Below are positions 33,300-45,424 of a stretch of DNA of 64,000 nt, one piece after another. Location: contig JAEOAD010000004.1 of NCBI GenBank assembly GCA_036365145.1, forward strand, positions 52,107,001-52,171,000, in the 5' to 3' direction. Position 1 is the stretch's first letter; each line of letters starts with the position of its first letter. The notes beneath the pieces were generated by a model that was not told where the DNA came from, ran no database searches, and saw nothing but the letters and a program-made list of their open reading frames with translations. Both the position numbers and the translations under genes were made by a program. The DNA comes from Orientallactaga sibirica. Lineage: Eukaryota > Chordata > Mammalia > Rodentia > Dipodidae.

Positions 33300-34540
33300 C
33301 GTGTGATGAAAGTATGTTGGCAATATAATAGTAGCTAGTTTTAGGGATGGTCCTCTGCTCTTTACAGGACCCTGAGCTTCATAGCAGCGGTTCTGAAATG
33401 AGGGTAAGTTTGTTCTTCTTCCCAAAGAGTACGTTTGGCGATGTCTGGAGACATCTTTAGTTGTGCACAAGGTGGCAGTGCTATTGGTGTCTGTGAGAAG
33501 AAGTCAGGGGACTGTCAACAGCTCACACCCTCACAACAAAGCATTATGAGATCCAAAGGGACCAGAGTCCCCTGTAAGCACATCTCATTACTATACTATA
33601 TACATATTTCTGAAATTCACCATAAATTGAGTGGATCCAGAATTTTTCATCCTTATTTAAAATATGCCTTGCACACTCCTTGAACATACAGAAAGAATAA
33701 AGTTCTGACCAGATTGCAGTCATTTTTCATGGCCCAAATTCATTTTATTTAAATATTTTTTTCTTCTCTCCTAACTTTTCTTTTGTAGTCTCTCCTAACA
33801 CCACCCAAATCTAGGTCTTTACCACATCGCATCTGAACTGGATCCTAACACCTTTGCCTCAGTGTGTATATGTTTACTTCTGCTTTGCCATTATCTGCCT
33901 CCTGCCCCTGCTTCCAAACGTCTCCTCTCTCACCAGAGCCACTGGAAATACTCATAATGTGGACCCTCGCCTTCCTAGGAAATTATTCCCAAGTTACTTC
34001 CCAAAATTTACACTGAGCTGTAGTCAAACTTACGTTTGGCCTGCAAATATACCAATTATTTCTCTTGTCTATATTTTCCTGTAATGATTATTTTTCTTTT
34101 ATTTCTGTCAAAATATTACCAGAAACTTCATTTCTCCTACAATTTTTAATGTGTTTATTAATTGGTCTTTTTTTTTCATTTTTTTGTGTGTAGTGTGGTG
34201 TGATATATGTGGTGTATGCACATGTATATGCCTTGTGGTACCCCATACACTCACCTGAGGAGAGCCCTTTGTCTGCAGTGGCCAGCGTGCAATGTCAGGT
34301 GTCTAGTTCTGTCACTTTTCCACGGGGTCTTGTTTTTGAGTTGGAGTCTCTTTAATTACTGTTTCACAAGCATGTAGAGCTACTTCCATTCTTGGGGTTT
34401 TGCTTCCCTGTGGGACTGTGGGGATACAGGTACACATAGAAATGTGCAGCTACTTAATGTAGCTAGAGATTTGAACTCACATGGTCTCAGGCCTTTATGC
34501 TTGTGCAAGAAATGCACCTAACTGCTGAAACATCTGTTCA
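33300..34540 (+). other. Intron sequence without firm features
   Basis: Mostly unique-looking. 34175-34540 has diverged repeat-like phrases (GTATGCACATGTATATGCCT), unassigned. Confidence 0.4.
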
Positions 34541-34544
34541 GCCC

Positions 34545-35250
34545 TATTTATTTTTGACAATCTCATACGTGTATATATGGTATTTTGAGCATGTTCAACT
34601 ACTCTGTCTTATCTCCCACTTGCTCTCTTTTATCCCCACTTCTGTGGCTACATTACTGAAGAACGTGATTCTCCCCACCTCCCCACAGTAATCACTGACT
34701 GTCAATAACTTCTCTGGGGACCTCATGACACCCCCCCCATCCATGATGACATATTGACAGGCTCAGTCTAGGGCAGGAAACCACAGAGTCTGTGAGTCCA
34801 TGGGTATCATAGCCATGTTGTATCCAGAAGACAATATTCCACAGCACTCCCCTCATCGTCTGGCTCTTATGTTATTTCGAGCCCCTCTCCCATAGCGAGG
34901 TAGAGATTCACTGACTGGGGGTGAGCACGGAGTAGTCACTTGTTCTCAGTCACTTTGGCTAGATACACATCTCTGCTTTAATATCTGCCCACTGCAAAAA
35001 GGGTCTTCTATGACTGAGGCTGAAAGCAGCAGTAATCTATGGGCATAAATATAAATACTGAAAAGGCAGTTTGACAACATGTCTATTTGACATAACAACA
35101 GTATTAAGTCCATTTCCCCCTGCCCTCAGTCCTGGGCCTATGACCTCCCCGGCCGTGGGTTTTTGACTAAGTTTACAGGGCCAGGCATGAACTGTCTTCA
35201 TGAAGCAGGCTTCAGCTGCACATTCTCCCCTCCACCTCCCTGATCCTATA
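34545..35250. mobile_element. Rodent L1 3'-end-like repeat
   Basis: TTATTTTTGACAATCTCATA, GGCTCAGTCTAGGGCAG, GAAAGCAGCAGTAATCTATG, TTTGACAACATGTCTATTTG and CTATGACCTCCCCGGCCGTG resemble a rodent L1 3' UTR-type sequence from memory. Orientation not resolved. Its left part aligns by eye with 5557-5690 and 35728-36120. Confidence 0.5.
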
Positions 35251-35727
35251 TTTACAATTACTATGTGCCTATAATAGAAATATAAGGGTAGGTGGGAAGA
35301 AGAAAGGATGGGCCTTTTCTCATCGAGAAAAGAGTTCAGCGGTTCATGATCTCAGTGATGGAGAATACAGAGTAAAGTCAGCTGACAGAATTTGGTGACA
35401 GGTTAATTTGGAAGGACAGAGGCATAAAGAGACATAGTAAGAATGACTCCATTCTGTTTTGTAGAGTGAGGACAGTGGTGGCCTTTGATGAGACATCAAT
35501 GGAAGCAGACATTCTAGAAAAGGTCATTACTCTTCTCTTTCACAATTCTTAAGGAATTTCTAATCATAATCACAATATTAGCATTTCCTGTCCCTGCGCC
35601 ACAGGAATGGCAGCCTTGTACAAGTAGAATTCCAAATCATCCTTCACACATCACTTTGAGAACTGAGTTAGGTAAAGGTTGTGTGAGTGCCCAAGTCACT
35701 TTATGTTCTTCACTTGTCATTTTTAAA

Positions 35728-36120
35728 ATTTATTTATTGACATTTTTGTACATGTATATAATGTATTTTGGTCATTTTTTTGGAGAGAGACACAGAGAGA
35801 GACAGACAGGGAGGGAGACAGATAGAGAATGGGCGTGCCAGCAGTCGCTCAGCTGCTGTAAACAAAATCCAGATGTGTGCGCCCCCTTGTGGGCAAGTGC
35901 GGCATTGCACCCTTGTGTCACTTTGCATCTGGCTAAATGTGGGACCTGGAGATTGGAACCGGGTTCTTAGGCTTAGCAGGCAGGTGCCTTTACCGCTAAG
36001 CCATCTCTCCAGCCTGTATTTTGGTCATTTTTACCTCCCGTTCCCTTCTGTGGTCTTCCACCCCCTCTCACGGAATCTCCTCTTCTCTAGTAGTCCCATG
36101 TGCCATTCTGATTTAAGTTC
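35728..36120. mobile_element. L1 3'-end-like repeat split by a SINE
   Basis: ATTTATTTATTGACATTTTT and ATGTATTTTGGTCATTTTT continue after the SINE as TTACCTCCCGTTCCCTTCTG. Same family as 34545-35250. Confidence 0.5.
35780..36014 (-). mobile_element. DIP-like SINE, CTCF-motif subfamily, antisense, with target-site duplication
   Basis: Body is the complement of the long subfamily: GTGCGCCCCCTTGTGGGCAA, TGCATCTGGCTAAATGTGGG and end GCCATCTCTCCAGCC. An 18-bp direct repeat, TGTATTTTGGTCATTTTT, flanks it (35762-35779 and 36015-36032). Core complement GCGCCCCCTTGTGG is at 35879-35892. Confidence 0.92.
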
Positions 36121-36589
36121 CAGACAAAGGCAGTGGGATATCCAGTTGAAAAGTAGACTCTTGGGACTTCTCTTGTGTTAGAGCAAATGGAACGTGGAGA
36201 GTATACAGCTTTCAAAAAACCTCTAGGGAATTTTCTATTATACCAATAGCAGAAAGGGGTGGGAGGAAACAGCTTAAGCCAGAACCCAGGATGGTGATTT
36301 TCATCTGCAGTTCCATCTATTTAGCTACCTAGAAGTTGAGGCTAGGGAATCTGCTTGAACCCAGTCTGGCAAACTGGCAAAACCTTATTTCTTGGAAAAA
36401 TGATAATAAAATCTAAAAGGTCTACTCAAATTAAGATTGTAATTTTGAGTTCTATAAATGGACCTCTGCTATCTTAATGAAATAACTTCTTTTATATAGA
36501 TTCTTTTATCTATATGCTGTTTGAATTATCCAAAAATTTGCCTGATTAACTAATTTGTGAGTTCTTTGTAGACAAGCATATTTAACTAT

Positions 36590-36840
36590 GATGTCGTTTC
36601 TATGTGGAATGTCTACCATCCCCTCTTGCCTCCCCAGATGGTGGAAATTTAGGAGGGGGAGCCGTGGTGGAGGAGGTGTATCACTGGAGGGAGTGTTGAG
36701 GCATAATTGGCCCAGCTTGCTGGTGAAACTTCTCCTTGTGACTATAAGGCAAGCTAAATCTGTCAACTGCTTTTGGTCAGATGCTGACTGTAACACTATA
36801 TCTACTGTATGCACTATTGTGCTTAGAACATTGTGCTAAA
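36590..36840. repeat. Diverged interspersed repeat, family unassigned
   Basis: TGGAAATTTAGGAGGGGGAG, GGTGTATCACTGGAGGGAGT and CCCAGCTTGCTGGTGAAACT recall a rodent repeat also suggested at 51550-51880. Weak. Confidence 0.35.
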
Positions 36841-36844
36841 AACA

Positions 36845-37140
36845 AGGAGGTGCAAGCATGATGACCTGAGTTCAATCCCTGGCACCCACACAAAAAGCCA
36901 GGCATGGCCATATAGGCCTGTAACCCCAACCCTGAGACAGACAGAGACAAGAAGATGAATGGGACTTTGATCAGTCAGTCCAGTTGAAAAATGTTGAGCT
37001 GCCGGTTCCGTGAGTGACTTTGTCTCAAGGAGGAAGGCAGAAGAGCAATAGAGAAGGACACCCTACATCCTCTTGTGACTTCAGGACATGTGTGTGTCTA
37101 TGTACACGCATGTACACACACACACATGTTCATACACAAG
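36845..37140 (+). mobile_element. B4-like SINE, sense
   Basis: TGCAAGCATGATGACCTGAG, CAATCCCTGGCACCCACACA, AAAGCCAGGCATGGCCATAT and a CA-rich end. Confidence 0.68.
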
Positions 37141-37333
37141 GCCATCGTTCAGGGTCCATATCTCTACAAACTCTGGGACATGCGACCATTCTGTAGTGTA
37201 GTGGCAGGAAAGTTAAGTATTATATAAAAGCCCTGGTATTGTTAATAGTAACAACCATCCATTTATACTGTAGAGGTGATGAAAATAATGACCAGGATCA
37301 TTGTTGACTTGTTTTACAAAATACCTCATTTTC

Positions 37334-37462
37334 AGCCGGGCGTGGTGGCGCACGCCTTTAATCCCAGCACTCGGGAGGCAGAGGTAGGAGGATCGCCGAG
37401 AGTTTGAGGTCACCCTGAGACTACATAGTTAATTCCAGGTCAGCCTGGGCCAGAGAGAGACC

Positions 37463-37505
<43 letters not shown>
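37334..37505 (+). mobile_element. Young B1-like SINE with long poly-A
   Basis: GCCGGGCGTGGTGGCGCACG start, CAGCACTCGGGAGGCAGAGG, TACATAGTTAATTCCAGGTC and about 35 A's. Flanked by ACCTCATTTTC on both sides, a probable target-site duplication. CpGs are largely intact, so it is recent. Confidence 0.93.
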
Positions 37506-37508
<3 letters not shown>

Positions 37509-37554
37509 CATTTTCTTGGGGGTGGGTGGTGAGGAGCAGTATTTGTTTGCTCAT

Positions 37555-37870
37555 TGTTTTTCCGAGGCAAGTTCTTACTTTAGCCCAGGCAAGCTGATCT
37601 GAAACTCAAGGTAATCCTCCTACCTCAGCCTCCTAAGGGCTGGGATTAAAGGTGTGAATCACCATGCTTGGTTTTTTTGCTTGCTTGTTTGTTTTTGTTG
37701 TTGTTGTTGTTTTTTTAAGTGCAAGATTTTTGGAGGTCTGTTTGCGTCTTTGTTTGTTTGAAAAGGATTCTTGGTATGTAACTTAGGTTGGCCTCAAACC
37801 TGTTGTCTTCCTGCTCAGCCTCCTAAAGGCTGAGGTTACAAGTGTGTAACAACGTCTGGAAATGTCATTG
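37555..37870 (-). mobile_element. Two diverged B1-like SINEs, antisense
   Basis: 37560-37675 (TTACTTTAGCCCAGGCAAGC, GGGCTGGGATTAAAGGTGTG) and 37770-37860 (GGTATGTAACTTAGGTTGGC, TCCTAAAGGCTGAGGTTACA). Confidence 0.7.
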
Positions 37871-38215
37871 GATTTTGTTGAGATAAAATATGTTGAGCAG
37901 CTTCCTGAACATGCAGCCCATCACTGAAGCTATAAATTTTTTCTTCCCATTTAACCAAACTAACCAAGGCACATGTACTGCTCGTTTTTCAGGAATGATA
38001 CATTCTTGTAAACTTCAGCATTACTTTCTGAGGAAGTAGTTGTCAGTCCCCACAAAACATGTGCAACAAAATTCAGCCACCGAATCAGACTTTAACTTAT
38101 TACATTGCCATGAAGAGTTTGACCATCATCATTCTTGATGACTAATACATGCTGAAACATGCAACATGTAGCAGTAACCAGCACATGTCATGTTCTACTT
38201 CATAGTGATGATGTA

Positions 38216-38400
38216 AGCTAACATGCTTGTGCTGTGGTAAGTGCTCTGCACATGTCTCTTCCTTAATACATATTAACTTTACAGATGAACAAAATGAGGC
38301 ATAGTGATTAAAGTTAATAACTTGAGGTCATAATAGTTGCAAGTGGATGATTCTAGATTTGAACATGGGTATTTGGACTGTGTAGCCTATCTTTTCAATC
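38216..38400 (+). mobile_element. MIR-like relic, sense
   Basis: GTAAGTGCTCTGCACATGTC, CTTTACAGATGAACAAAATG and AACTTGAGGTCATAATAG, in MIR order. Confidence 0.6.
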
Positions 38401-38486
38401 ATAGTCTGAGATTCTCTAGGTCTCAGTTATTAAATTTTGTAAAATAATTCTTATCTTATATTCATTTATTGGTTAAAAATTTATGT

Positions 38487-38710
38487 ACCACAGACTGGAG
38501 AGATTGCTTAGTGGTTAAGGTTCTTCCCTGCAAAGGCTAAAGACCCAGGTTCAATACCCCAGAACCCATGTAAGTTAGATGCACATGGTGGTTCAAGCAT
38601 CTGGAGTTTGTTTGCAGTGGCTAGAGGCCCTAGTGCACCCATCTTCCCTCTGTCTCTCTCTCCTGTGTCTCTCTCATAAATACATAAAAATCAAATATTA
38701 AAAAGTTTTT
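38487..38710 (+). mobile_element. DIP-like SINE, sense
   Basis: CAGACTGGAGAGATTGCTTA head, TAAGTTAGATGCACATGGTG and GAGTTTGTTTGCAGTGGCTA body, CT and A-rich tail. Confidence 0.86.
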
Positions 38711-38849
38711 TAAAAATTATGCAGCAGACATAATGGCATGTCTGCAATACTAGCATTCCGAAGGTAGACTTAAGAAGGACGTGAGTTGAAAACCAGCCTA
38801 AAATATGCAATGCCCTGGATTGTATCCTAAACAATGCAAAACAATATAT

Positions 38850-40760
38850 GCATGTGCATGTGGATATAAATACATATACACATTCATGTATAATTTTTAT
38901 CTTTAAATAAAGTTAAGAATAATCTACAGTATGTACTATATTTATATAATTATGTTATATAACCTATATAGATTTTAATGGGAGGAAAAGAAATATCAAG
39001 CTATAAGTAAAATGAAACGAAAAGTTTTTGTACTAATTTTTAGTTGATAACTTTCATTTCATTTAATACATTTCTTATCTAGGGCTGTTAAAGATTGAAA
39101 ACAGGACCCCTTCTCTCAATTAATAATTGTAATATTTGAGTAACGAGTACCCTTTTCTTTCTTTTTTTTTGCATGCCTGTATGTGAGGTGTTTATGCACA
39201 TGTATGCATGTGGAGGCCAGAGGACAGAGACATTCCAGATAAGATGTACATTAGAATCAGATCCCACAAAATTAGAGAAATGCTGTTATTTCATAAAAAA
39301 CAAATAATACAGGATAAATTATTGGGTTATGTTAGTTATTCAATAAAATTATTTGGGTTATGTTAGTTATTCAATAAAGAAAAACAGTTTGAATTCTACT
39401 TTTGTTTTATTACTTTCATGGCAATGGATAACAATGAAATATTTTTTTTCCATAACAAAGACACTTTCAATTTTAACTAATTTATTTTGGAAGCAAATAA
39501 AATGAGTCTATTCATGGTTATAAGAAGCCAGCATCTTGGCATGGCATTGATTGGAGAAAAGAGAGGCATCTGCTATAATTGGGCCCCATGGACTTCTGCT
39601 TGCAGCAATACAAAGAGGAAAAGAAATGAAACAGCTAGTGCTTGTGGCCATGGAACCGACGCAGGCCAGGTACCCAGACACAGCCCACATACAGAAATGG
39701 GGTTATCAGTGTGAATAAGCCCTAGCCCAAGGTGCTGGATATCCTGAACTAGAGAGACTTAATTCTGAAGATATGGGAATAAATTTCACAAATCTGACCT
39801 GATTACACAGTAGAAATTTAAAGATGGATAAAAATATTTCACTTAAGTTTTTACTTTCCTTGCATTAATTGAAAGATTTTTATTTATGCAGGATAATTTA
39901 ATTTTCAGATCTGAATTGTTAGTAAAACAAAAATCGTCAACACTTCCCTGTTGCAAGCTACACAATGCCTGGCTGGCATCAGTTGGGTTATTTATGGATC
40001 AAATGCCCAATCTTTATAAATAAGACAAGAGTTTACTCTTTCCTTAACTAGCAACTGTGATTTTATTCTCAGCCAAGCAATTTCCAAAACCAGTGGTATG
40101 TCCTCAGACAGCTCTACATTAAAGATGGTAAATAAACTGGCTGCTTGAGAGAGAATTGATCAGTTGGCTATGCACAATCATTTGACTGAAGATCTTGAGT
40201 CTGACAACCACTAACAAATCTGAGCTGTCAAATATCCAAAAAGTAACCAGTATCTCAACACGATAATCAACTGGGTTTTTAGACATCAGCTATATAGTTT
40301 TCCCTCTAATTGTTACTTTCTCAACTCTTAAGACTGAGAACATAAACAGAACACCCATTGTTTTGCCCTACCCTACAAGCTGACTGCCAATAGCTTCTCT
40401 GCAGCAAGCAGGTGGTCGTGGTTTTCTTGCTGAGGGCACCACCTCATGCAGCCATTCCAGATTAATTAGCCTACAAGGAGAGGAGATGACACTTGTAAGC
40501 CAGTGGATATCGAGTTGAATTATTTTGTAATTTTTCAGAAGTTCTTATTTCAAAGAAATGACAGGGAAATTCTTCTTGTAAACACAGATTAAGTTCCATA
40601 CCATTTCCTATAACAAAAAGCCCATACATTTAAAGGATTGTGAGGACAATGCCATCATTCATTTAATTTTAGCTCTTTTTAAATTCTTGTGTACCATTAT
40701 AGGTGTTTATTTTTACTTAAGTTTTGTAAATGGCAAAAATGTATTGACTATATAGTTGAG
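38850..40760 (+). other. SINE-poor intron block (1.9 kb)
   Basis: No recent SINE was recognised. A short direct duplication (39322-39347 repeated at 39353-39378) lies inside. 39880-40540 is mixed-composition sequence that could be conserved non-coding DNA. Confidence 0.45.
39322..39378. repeat. Short tandem duplication, 31-bp period
   Basis: A 26-base unit starting TTGGGTTATGTTAG and ending TTCAATAAA occurs twice without mismatch, with a 31-base offset. Confidence 0.92.
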
Positions 40761-40764
40761 AATG

Positions 40765-41070
40765 CAATATTAAAAGCACTTGCTCTGAAAGCCTGCCAGC
40801 CAGAGTTCAGATCCCCAGCAGCCATGCAGAGCTGTATACAAAGTACCCGTACACCTGTAATCCTAATTTTCCTGAGGTAATGGGAGGTGGGTTTAGGATA
40901 ATCCCAAAGCTCACTAGCCAGTTAGTCCAGCCTTTACAGTGGCAAACAAGGCGGGAGACCCTACCTCAAACCAGGTGGAAAAAGAGGGTCAATACTCTGA
41001 AGTTGTCCTTTAATATGTACTACAGCATGTATGTGTGCGCGCACACACACACACACATACACACAAAAAT
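40765..41070 (+). mobile_element. B4-like SINE with CA tail
   Basis: AGCACTTGCTCTGAAAGCCT, CAGAGTTCAGATCCCCAGCA, GCAAACAAGGCGGGAGACCC and (CA)n end. Confidence 0.65.
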
Positions 41071-41802
41071 AAAAATATGTAGGATGCAGTACTGGTACCT
41101 CTTAGTATTTTCCTGTTCTTTTGTGTCTTACGGTGGGAGTATTTTCCAGGCAGTATGGTCCATAATATTCTTCCTTAGATTTTTTTAGATACTTCCATGG
41201 GTAGTCTGATTTCACTATGTGATTTCTCTACATGTTCTTTGTTTTGGTAAAAACTTAAAAAAGAAGTACACTGTTGAATCCTGTCTATTATGGCAACAGT
41301 GCTTAGTGTGAAACATGCAGCAATTCTGTTAAGTTGTGGTACTGAAATAGATACTTTAGCCATGTTTTGTGGTATAATATTTTTAGGCTTTAAGTTGATC
41401 AGGTTATTTTTATATGTACACCTTCAAAATCAATTTGCTTTAATTGACCATGAGAAATAGCTCTAATAATAGAGTGTTACAAATTTCATTATACAATTCT
41501 TACATATAAATACAAATTTGCAAAATGTTAAAATATTGAAAAACATTGTATAGAAAGTTTACGTTTAATTATAAACAAATGTTGTATATTCAATACAGTA
41601 CCAAAAGTATTGGCAAGAGCAATTAGACAAGAAAAAGAAAATCATTAAAATTAGAAAGGAAGAAGTAAAAACTGTCTCTGTTTTCATATGATATGATGCT
41701 ATATGTAAAAATCCCCAAAGACTACACAAAAACCTTTTAGCACTAATAAGTGAGCTTAGTAACATTGCAGAACCTAAAATCAATAAATAAAAATCAGTAA
41801 CA

Positions 41803-42010
41803 TTGGGATGGAGAGATGGCTCAGCAGTTAAAAATACTTGCTTGCAAAACCTGACAGCCCAGGTTTGAATTTCCAGTACCCATGTAAAGCCAGATATACA
41901 AAGTGGCACATGCAACTAGAGTTCATTTACAGTGGCAGAAAGCCCTGGCATACCCATTCTCTCTCTCTTTCTCTCTTTCTTTTTTTCTCTCTCTCTCATG
42001 TCCTCTGTCT
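41803..42010 (+). mobile_element. DIP-like SINE inside L1, sense
   Basis: GGGATGGAGAGATGGCTCAG head, TACAAAGTGGCACATGCAAC body and a CT-rich end. Confidence 0.86.
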
Positions 42011-42244
42011 AACATAACAGATATTATTTTAACAGTCACTAACATTTTTCTACAAAATGACAACCTACCTGAAAGAGAAATGAGTAAGCACTCCCATTTA
42101 TGATCATTTAAAAATTACTTGTTAATCAACTTAACTAATAAAATAAAATATTTGTGTACTGAAACATATTAATGAAAGAAATTGAACGAGATACAATGGA
42201 ATGGAAAGATATCCAGTGTTTAGAAATGCAATAATTAATATTTA

Positions 42245-42362
42245 AATGTCCTAGGCTGAAGAGATATCTTGGTGGTTAAGGTGCTTGCCTACAAAGCCAA
42301 AGGACCCAGTTCAATTCCCTCTCTCTCTCACTATCTCTCTCAAATAAATAAATAAAAATAGT
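42245..42362 (+). mobile_element. DIP-like SINE with internal deletion, sense
   Basis: GGCTGAAGAGATATCTTGGT head runs to CAGTTCAATTCCC, then jumps directly to the CT tract and AAATAAATAAAT tail; the middle is missing. Confidence 0.82.
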
Positions 42363-43132
42363 ATACATGTATAACTGTCCATATTACCTAAAGCAATATA
42401 CACATTCACTGCAATCCCTATCAAAACACCAGTGGCATTGTTGATACTGATAGACCAACAGTTTTAATACTTACATAGAACCGCACACACAAGGAAAACC
42501 AAACAGCTAAAGCAACGCTGAAGAAGAAAGACAAAACTGGGCCATCACACTACCTATTTTAAAATTCCAAAATCATATAGTACTGCTAAAAAATAGAAAT
42601 TTGACCCAAATGAACAAAGTAGAATCCAAGCATATATAGTCAATTAACTTTTTACAAGGGCACTAAGAGGACATACTAGGAAATACTAGGAAAACTGGAT
42701 TTCCATGTCCTGCACAAAAATCAACTCAAAAAAGCAAAAGAAGACCTAGATTTAAGACATGAAATTATAAACGCCCTGGAGAGAATATAGGGTAAAAAGT
42801 TCTTGGCATTGACTCTGATAATAATTCCTAGTTATCATACCAACATATTAGGCTACACAAACAAAAATAAATAAATGGGAATACATCAAACTAAAGGCTT
42901 CACAAGGTAGTGAAAATAATTATCAAAATGAAATACCAACCTATCAAGTGGAAAAATACATTGGCAAAGAAAAATATCTGAAAGGGGGTAATGTCTAAAA
43001 CTTTGTGAAGTACGTTTACAACTCAGTAAAAGAAAAAAACAAATTTTCCACTTAAAAATTAGGTAAATGAAATAAATAGAACATTTTTTTAAAGACATAT
43101 AAAAATGGCTGACAGATATGTAAAAAGATATT

Positions 43133-43290
43133 TGAGCCTGGTGTAGTGGCACATGCCTTTATTCCTGGCACTTGGGGGGGGGCAGAGGTAGGAGGATCAT
43201 GGTAAGTTCAAGGCCAGCCTGAGACTACTGAGTCAACCTGTGATACAGTGAAACCCCTATCTTGGAAAAACCAAAAAAAAAAAAAAAAAA
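43133..43290 (+). mobile_element. B1-like SINE inside L1, sense
   Basis: GCCTGGTGTAGTGGCACATG, a G run, GTTCAAGGCCAGCCTGAGAC and a long poly-A. Confidence 0.86.
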
Positions 43291-44189
43291 GATATTTGAC
43301 ATCACTAGTCTTCAGGAAAGTGCAAACTGAACCATTGTGAGATACCACTTTGCAGTCATCGGGGTGGCTAGTATCAAAAGTGATGATAGGGAATACTAGC
43401 ATGCCATTGGTGGGAATATAGACTAACAGGGTCATTATGGAAACAATTATGGAAGTTCCTAAAGACAGCAAAACCAGAACTAATATTAAGAACTAACAAT
43501 CTCTAGGAGTCATCATGTAGAAACGTATTTGCACTCTCAAGGTCATTGCAACATTATTCACATTAGCTAAGATACAGGAGCAACCTGTATGTTCAGCAAA
43601 GAATGAACGAAGAAAGGAACTGTGGCATACGTACCCGACGGAATGTTATTCCGCTTTACAGAAAAGGGAGTTGTGGATTTTGCTTCTACGTGATTGGACA
43701 TTATGCTCAGTGAAATAAACCAGACGTGGAAGAAAAAAATATCATGGTCTCCCTTATTATGCGGAACTTCTTCAAAAGAGGAATATAGAAAAAGACAGAT
43801 AAGACAGTGGTGACCAGGAGCAGGGAGAGAGGAAATGGAGAGGTGGAGGTTTATAGAAGCCATCTGGAGAGCTGATGAGCAGCATGAACACCACCGCTCA
43901 CAGACTTGGATTGTATTTGGGTTTGGGTTCAATCGGGAGATTTTACCTTTTCTTGTCACATGGGCAAAAGTAACTATGATATTTCATGTTGATTTGCTTT
44001 ACTACAGTAAACTATTTTGCTGTCTTCATGTATCCCATAATGCATGACGTAAGCTCCCAAAACACACAGTAAAGGAATAACATTTGTTGTAAAATTTTGG
44101 TGCTTTATGAATGTTATGTTTAAGCTAATATACAACATGATCTAATTAGAGAAATATAGTGCCTAAAATGCAGTGAAAAAAAAATTTTT

Positions 44190-44320
44190 TGAGATAGTTC
44201 TCACTCTAGCCCAGAGTAACCTGAATCTCACTCTCTAGTCCCATGCTGGCCTAGAACTCATGGTGATCCTTCTATCTCTGCCTCCTGAGTGCTGAGATTA
44301 AAGGTAGATGCAGTGAATTT
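44190..44320 (-). mobile_element. B1-like SINE, antisense
   Basis: GAGATAGTTCTCACTCTAGC, CATGCTGGCCTAGAACTCAT and GAGTGCTGAGATTAAAGGTA. Confidence 0.82.
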
Positions 44321-45030
44321 TAACTTTACCATTGTTTTCAAAGTTTTCAGTGAGAATTAGCTCAATTGAGAGGGAAAGTCTCCTTTCCCTTGAAGTCAGT
44401 AACTGCTGGTATTTTCATGATAGCCACATCAAGGTAACATCACCCACTTAGATTACCTGTAGCAAACACGGGGTGTGGGTACAAAGTTTCAGTCACTTAG
44501 TTCTGCTGACAGTTTTTGAGGATAATTAATGTGAGCTTTGCTTAAAAGAAGATTAGAAGTACTCTTTCATGGTAAGTGCCTTAGGGTTACAGCTGTCTTT
44601 TCTGTCATGGACAGGTACTACTTCCATATAAGCTCTGGTAAAGAGAAAAGATAAAATACCCTGACAATTTCTCCAAGCTCATGTCAGCATACAGATGGCA
44701 AATAGACCACTCAGATTTGAGAGGCAAGGCAGATGCACAGGACTTTCTGAATAGTAAGGGGACAGTAATGTGACTGAAAACATAGATTACAGGTTTGCCA
44801 GACGGCATCTGGTCATCTGCTTTATTTTCTAATCATCTGTCTTTAACCCTAATAGACTATGACACTATTGCCTTTTTAAACTTGTGGATATTCCATTGGA
44901 CAAGAATTTACCTCTAAGTCCTTCTTGCAATAAGTTTTTTTCTCTTTTGTTTGACCTAAATGAACCTACCAGACTTTTAATATATGGAATGAAAAATACC
45001 CCTTGTCAATGCATTTCTTTTTAAAATTTT
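44321..45030 (+). other. Intron sequence without recognised repeats
   Basis: Unique-looking DNA. A 67-codon minus strand frame (44605-44808) has no support. Confidence 0.45.
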
Positions 45031-45034
45031 TCTT

Positions 45035-45225
45035 ATTTTTTATTTATTCATTAGAGACAGAGTGAGGGAGAGAAAGAGAGATATAGAGAATAGGTATGCC
45101 AGGGCCTCTAGCCACTGCAAACAAACTTCAGATGCATGGCCCATGAGGGACCTGCAAAATCAAACCTGGGTCCCTAGGCTTTGCAGGCAAATGTCATAAG
45201 TCCTAAGCCATTGCTCCAGCCCATT
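45035..45225 (-). mobile_element. DIP-like SINE, antisense, short middle
   Basis: TTTTTTATTTATTCATTAGA, CAAACTTCAGATGCATGGCC, GCTTTGCAGGCAAATGTCAT and end GCCATTGCTCCAGCCC. Confidence 0.83.
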
Positions 45226-45244
45226 GCATTTCATAAAACTATCC

Positions 45245-45360
45245 AAAGCCAGGCATGGTGGAACATGACCAGCAACACTCAGAAGACCGAGGCAGGAGAA
45301 TTGCTACAAATTCCATGCCAGCCAAAAGTACATAGTGAAAACCTATCTTGTAAAAACAAA
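45245..45360 (+). mobile_element. B1-like SINE just upstream of the last exon
   Basis: AAGCCAGGCATGGTGGAACA, CAGCAACACTCAGAAGACCG and TACATAGTGAAAACCTATCT, ending about 65 bases before the acceptor. Confidence 0.75.
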
Positions 45361-45424
45361 ACAGAAAACTGTCCAAAGAAGACTTTCATCTAACATTATT
45401 GTGTTTCTTGTCTTTATCACTCAG

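Larger units (their letters stand above)
41575..43870 (+). mobile_element. Old LINE-1 ORF2 3' part, sense, interrupted by three SINEs
   Basis: L1 ORF2 order is clear: TTGGCAAGAGCAATTAGACA, TTCATATGATATGATGCTAT, ACATTCACTGCAATCCCTAT, TGGGCCATCACACTACC, CCTGCACAAAAATCAACTCA, TATTCACATTAGCTAAGATA and ATTATGCTCAGTGAAATAA. Many stops. SINEs sit at 41803-42010, 42245-42362 and 43133-43290, so the L1 is older than all three. Confidence 0.85.

Noticed and set aside
45335..45424. Upstream ATG extending the last-exon open frame
   Set aside because: This part is a SINE tail plus a polypyrimidine tract ending in CAG; the homologous protein begins at the splice acceptor at 45425.
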